Both the position numbers and the translations under genes were made by a program. The notes under the pieces were generated by a model. It was not told where the DNA came from, did no database searches, and was given only the letters and a program-made list of their open reading frames with translations. Source: Cucumis sativus (Eukaryota > Streptophyta > Magnoliopsida > Cucurbitales > Cucurbitaceae). Taken from it: a DNA stretch of 64,000 nt. Position 1 is the stretch's first letter, and the number at the start of each line of letters is the position of its first letter. This document shows, in pieces, positions 61,037 to 64,000 of the stretch. The stretch is taken from assembly GCF_000004075.3 (NCBI RefSeq), contig NC_026657.2, positions 14,260,001 to 14,324,000 of the forward strand, in the 5' to 3' direction.

Positions 61037-62216
61037 ATGCAGCTGATTGGAGGTTTTTTGTTTGCTGACAAATCAAACACTCTGGTCCACTGTATGTTTC
61101 TTTCGCTCTTAATCGATTTTGACCAGACTGGTACGTATGCACGGGGTGCTACATGGTTATATAGAGAATTATGTCGAGCAAGTAATGCACGATCTTAAGA
61201 GATTGTCGGCCCATTGATGTTGCTGCAAGTATGGGTGTATGATAGATTCCCCTTTGTGTCACCGCACGTACCACTACAGGTGTCAGTTGGACGACCTTTA
61301 TCATTAAGGTATTTTTTATGTATATATATATATTAATAAAGTTTGTAATATTTATAACTTACTAATAATTTCTTTCACACATTAGATGGAGCGGTGTTCT
61401 ACCTTCATCATAACAGTCAGCAAATATGTTGCTGACCTACCGAATGATATTTGATCGGCTGATACACTCTCAGGTAATAAAATATTATACGAATGTTGTG
61501 TAACTATGTTTTTTGTTGCCTACTTATGTTTGTTTTTTTAACAGATTAATTGGAAAACCATACATGCTTGGCATTATGACATTGTTTCCTAATCAATGTC
61601 ATAATGGTCAAGCAGTGTGGACTTACATGAGTCCTTTGATTTGCTTTCATCTCGTTGAGAAGCATCAGCCAAACCGTGTGTTGCGACAGTTCAGTATACT
61701 GCAAATGCCACTAGTTTTTTGCTCCATAGATTTGCCCCCGCACCAAATTGATTTAAGTGACAAGCATGATTAAGATTGGCGAAGGATTCATGCGGGGCAT
61801 ATAGCAACGTGACATTCACGATATAATTTTGTGCAGAAGCAGCAGCAACACACGAGCCGACAGTATCAGATAACTATTTTCTATGGTACTCGTCGATTAC
61901 CAGACACTTCATCACACTTGAAGGCGCTCTCTGTTATCGCGTGGTAAGAATTTTAATATGATTTGTTTTATAAATTTAATACAAGCATGCACATGTTTTT
62001 AATTATATTTTTGTAATTGTTCAGAATAATTTTGTTCAAGACGTACATTCTTTCTCCATGGAAAATAATCTACAAAATTTGAGCTCAATATGTGACGAAG
62101 CCATGGAAGATATAGAACAAATTATTCAGCGAATCCAACGACTGAATGTTGCCGACACAGATCGTAGACGACGACAAGACGATGATGTCATAAAGGGAGA
62201 TGAAGAAAATCCTTAG
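61037..62216 (+). pseudogene. Plant mobile domain (PMD/MAIN-like) pseudogene
   Basis: Resembles the transposase-derived plant mobile domain found in MAIN/MAIL proteins and 'PP7 long form' homologues. Exon-like parts are about 61037-61310 (MQLIGGFLFADK...WLYRELCRASNA...LLLQVWVYDRFPF), 61385-61472 (LLTYRMIFDRLIHSQ), about 61544-61950 (PLICFHLVEKHQPNRVLRQF...IDLSDKHD...DWRRIHAGH) and 62025-62216 (AMEDIEQIIQRIQRL, ending at TAG 62214-62216). It is broken by a TAA at 61196-61198, a TAA in part two, an extra A before the PYM motif that shifts the frame, a TAA after KHD and a TGA in place of Trp. Such genes are often carried by Mutator-like or gypsy elements. Confidence 0.72.
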
Positions 62217-62558
62217 TTTATATAATTTAGGTGTTATATAATTGACACTTTAAAGTTTGCTAAATGTTTATTGAAGTTGAATGTTAGTATTTAAATTATA
62301 AATTGGACTTTAATATGTAAAACTATTAATTAAAATCTTTAATATGTAAAACTAAAAAAAAAAAACTAGAAGGTGTGATATCAATAGTGCCAATTAGTAC
62401 ACCCATATTTCTAGCACCATTAAATATTTTGTTAGTAAAATCAAGGGATATAATAATGTTTTTATGAAAAACACATTCAAAATTTAAAAATTTTCAAATA
62501 CTATAAAGAATCAATATTCATTAATTTTACATAAACATCCAAAACAAATATGTGAAGC

Positions 62559-62628
62559 ATTGAGAAAATATGTGAAGTAATTATATTAACCAAATTGAGA
62601 AAATATGTGAAGTAATTATATTAACCAA
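62559..62628. repeat. 35-bp tandem duplication
   Basis: ATTGAGAAAATATGTGAAGT with its continuation is repeated exactly 35 bases later. Confidence 0.95.
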
Positions 62629-62825
62629 ACAAATCCACTTAATTGACCATACCCATGTTCCTAATGAGGTTTGTTCTCGTGAATTAACAAAATTTAAACC
62701 CTCAAATGAAAAAAAAAAGTCGTCAAATCTTTTTATGATATTTTTCGGTAATATGATGATCAGTAATTAAAAAAAAAAAAAAAAAACTAGATAAATTACA
62801 TATTTAAACTTTCTTTTTTATTATA

Positions 62826-62897
62826 GAAGTCGTGTACCTGATACACGACTTCTTCTACGTGTGTATTAAAGAAGTGGTGTACCTGGTACACGACTTC
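62826..62897. repeat. Two tandem copies of a 27-nt palindrome
   Basis: At 62826-62852, 11-bp perfect arms (GAAGTCGTGTA / TACACGACTTC) enclose CCTGA. At 62871-62897 the same palindrome recurs with one arm mismatch (GAAGTGGTGTA). A third half-arm, GAAGTCGAGTACCC, lies at 62947-62960. They probably belong to a repeat family around the PMD pseudogene. Confidence 0.85.
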
Positions 62898-62960
62898 TTC
62901 CATGTGTCCTTTCCACGTGGTAAAAATGGGCTGACGTGGATCCGGAGAAGTCGAGTACCC

Positions 62961-63950
62961 AATCATCCTATTTTTAAGAATAGTTTGCTCATTAACCTTA
63001 CTTTTGTTATTCTTTTATTTACTACCCTATTTTTACATTAATTTAAAAAAACACTATATTTTCAAAAATAGTCCAAATATTTATTTCTAACACCTTTCTT
63101 TATTATTTGTATTGTTAATTCAGTTTACATTTATTGAACACATTTTTGTGAATTGTTTTAGAGTTTTCGTTCAACGCACTTAGCATGTGCCATAATAATT
63201 CTACTTTCTAAATTAAAGTTTGATATGTCATTAGACAAAATTCAAAATTCAAACATCAACCTTTTTCTTTCTCTTTTTATTTACAAAAAGATCCTTAGGA
63301 TCAATCTCCTTAAGTTTCGAAAAACCACTTTTAGAATAGGTTAACTAAAAGTGAGCTTTTTTAATTATTAAAATCAAGGTCACAATCTCATTAATTATAT
63401 ATATATATTTTTTTTAAAAAAAACTGAAATGTGTCTGCAAAGAACTCATTTTTTTACTAATTTTTTTATTATTAATAAATAATAAAAGGAGCAGACAAGT
63501 AATAGTTTCTTTTTTTTTTTTTTTGAAAATTAAAATAATTGAGTTAATTGGACTTCAATTAGTGAGGAACTTTGAGCTACCTATATATTAGGATGCTTAA
63601 AATCCCAAAAAAATATGAGTAATAAATACACCCATATCTTATCCAACTGACTCAAATATTACTACAAAAAATGAAAGAAACATCAACCTTGAGTTTGTAT
63701 CAAAGATTTAGAGAGTGGACGAAATGAAAGGAAAAAACAATATTGAATTTATGTTTTATTTGAATGCAAATTGATAGATCATGTGTATGATATATCCTAT
63801 GTCTAATTTATTCGTTTGTCCTAATAAAAATAGAATGGACAAAAATGGATGCTATCAAATTGCACAAAGTATATTTTCCCTATAAAATCAGGAGCAAAAC
63901 TTTACCCAACATATTATTATTATTCTATTTTAAAAAGGGTATCAGGAAAA
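62961..63950. other. Intergenic, no gene seen
   Basis: AT-rich DNA with poly-T and poly-A runs and no supported coding frame. Confidence 0.6.
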
Positions 63951-64000
63951 TTCCCAAGTTCCAATACTGGCGGAATCCGAGGAATCGCCGCCGTGATCTG
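63951..64000. other. Possible exon edge running out of the window
   Basis: The last 50 bases turn abruptly GC-rich (GGAATCGCCGCCGTGATCTG) and are open on both strands, as at a plant exon or 5' UTR. Too short to identify. Confidence 0.25.

Noticed and set aside
1..64000. CRISPR arrays, bacterial operons, phage genes
   Set aside because: None seen; the intron-rich gene structure and retroelements show a plant nuclear genome.
1..64000. Intact tRNA or rRNA genes
   Set aside because: No complete cloverleaf recognised by eye; the only pol III-type boxes are within the two SINE copies.

Overview
The window is AT-rich eukaryotic nuclear DNA from a flowering plant, most likely a eudicot. It has multi-exon genes with GT-AG introns, plant-specific gene families (SCO2, CYPRO4, plant mobile domain), many plant-type transposon remnants, and TA and poly-A/T tracts. 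The style of the genes and repeats suggests a cucurbit (Cucumis or a relative). That is an inference, since no search was run.

Layout. 1-8.1 kb is a transposon nest: a solo LTR carrying a nested hAT-type MITE, a broken CACTA (Ptta/En/Spm) transposase, a field of degenerate ATCGTTTA motifs and a 33-bp tandem repeat. 8.4-24.5 kb is ATG2 on the + strand (13 exons, about 1942 aa). Its 4.5-kb first intron holds LINE fragments, an LTR/PBS remnant and a SINE. 24.5-28.5 kb shows no gene. 28.5-29.2 kb (-) is a small plant-specific protein gene. 32.1-41.7 kb (-) is RAD54/CHR25 (21 exons). Its introns hold a SINE, MITE-like sequence and an intact TRIM element, and its coding sequence appears to lack one base in the ATPase Walker A motif. 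A palindromic E2F-type site lies just upstream of it. 43.1-45.3 kb (-) is SCO2, a chloroplast DnaJ-type zinc-finger protein. 48.2-50.0 kb (+) is the KEOPS subunit CGI121/TPRKB. 52.7-55.3 kb (+) is a CYPRO4/VID27-like protein. 56.8-59.3 kb is LTR-type and CACTA-type repeat. 61.0-62.2 kb (+) is a decayed plant-mobile-domain gene, followed by paired palindromes.

The genes are unrelated housekeeping functions (autophagy, recombination repair, plastid development, tRNA modification) and do not form a pathway or cluster. I found no convincing undescribed gene system. The most informative signals are the apparent RAD54 frameshift and the transposons whose ends and target-site duplications can be read directly.
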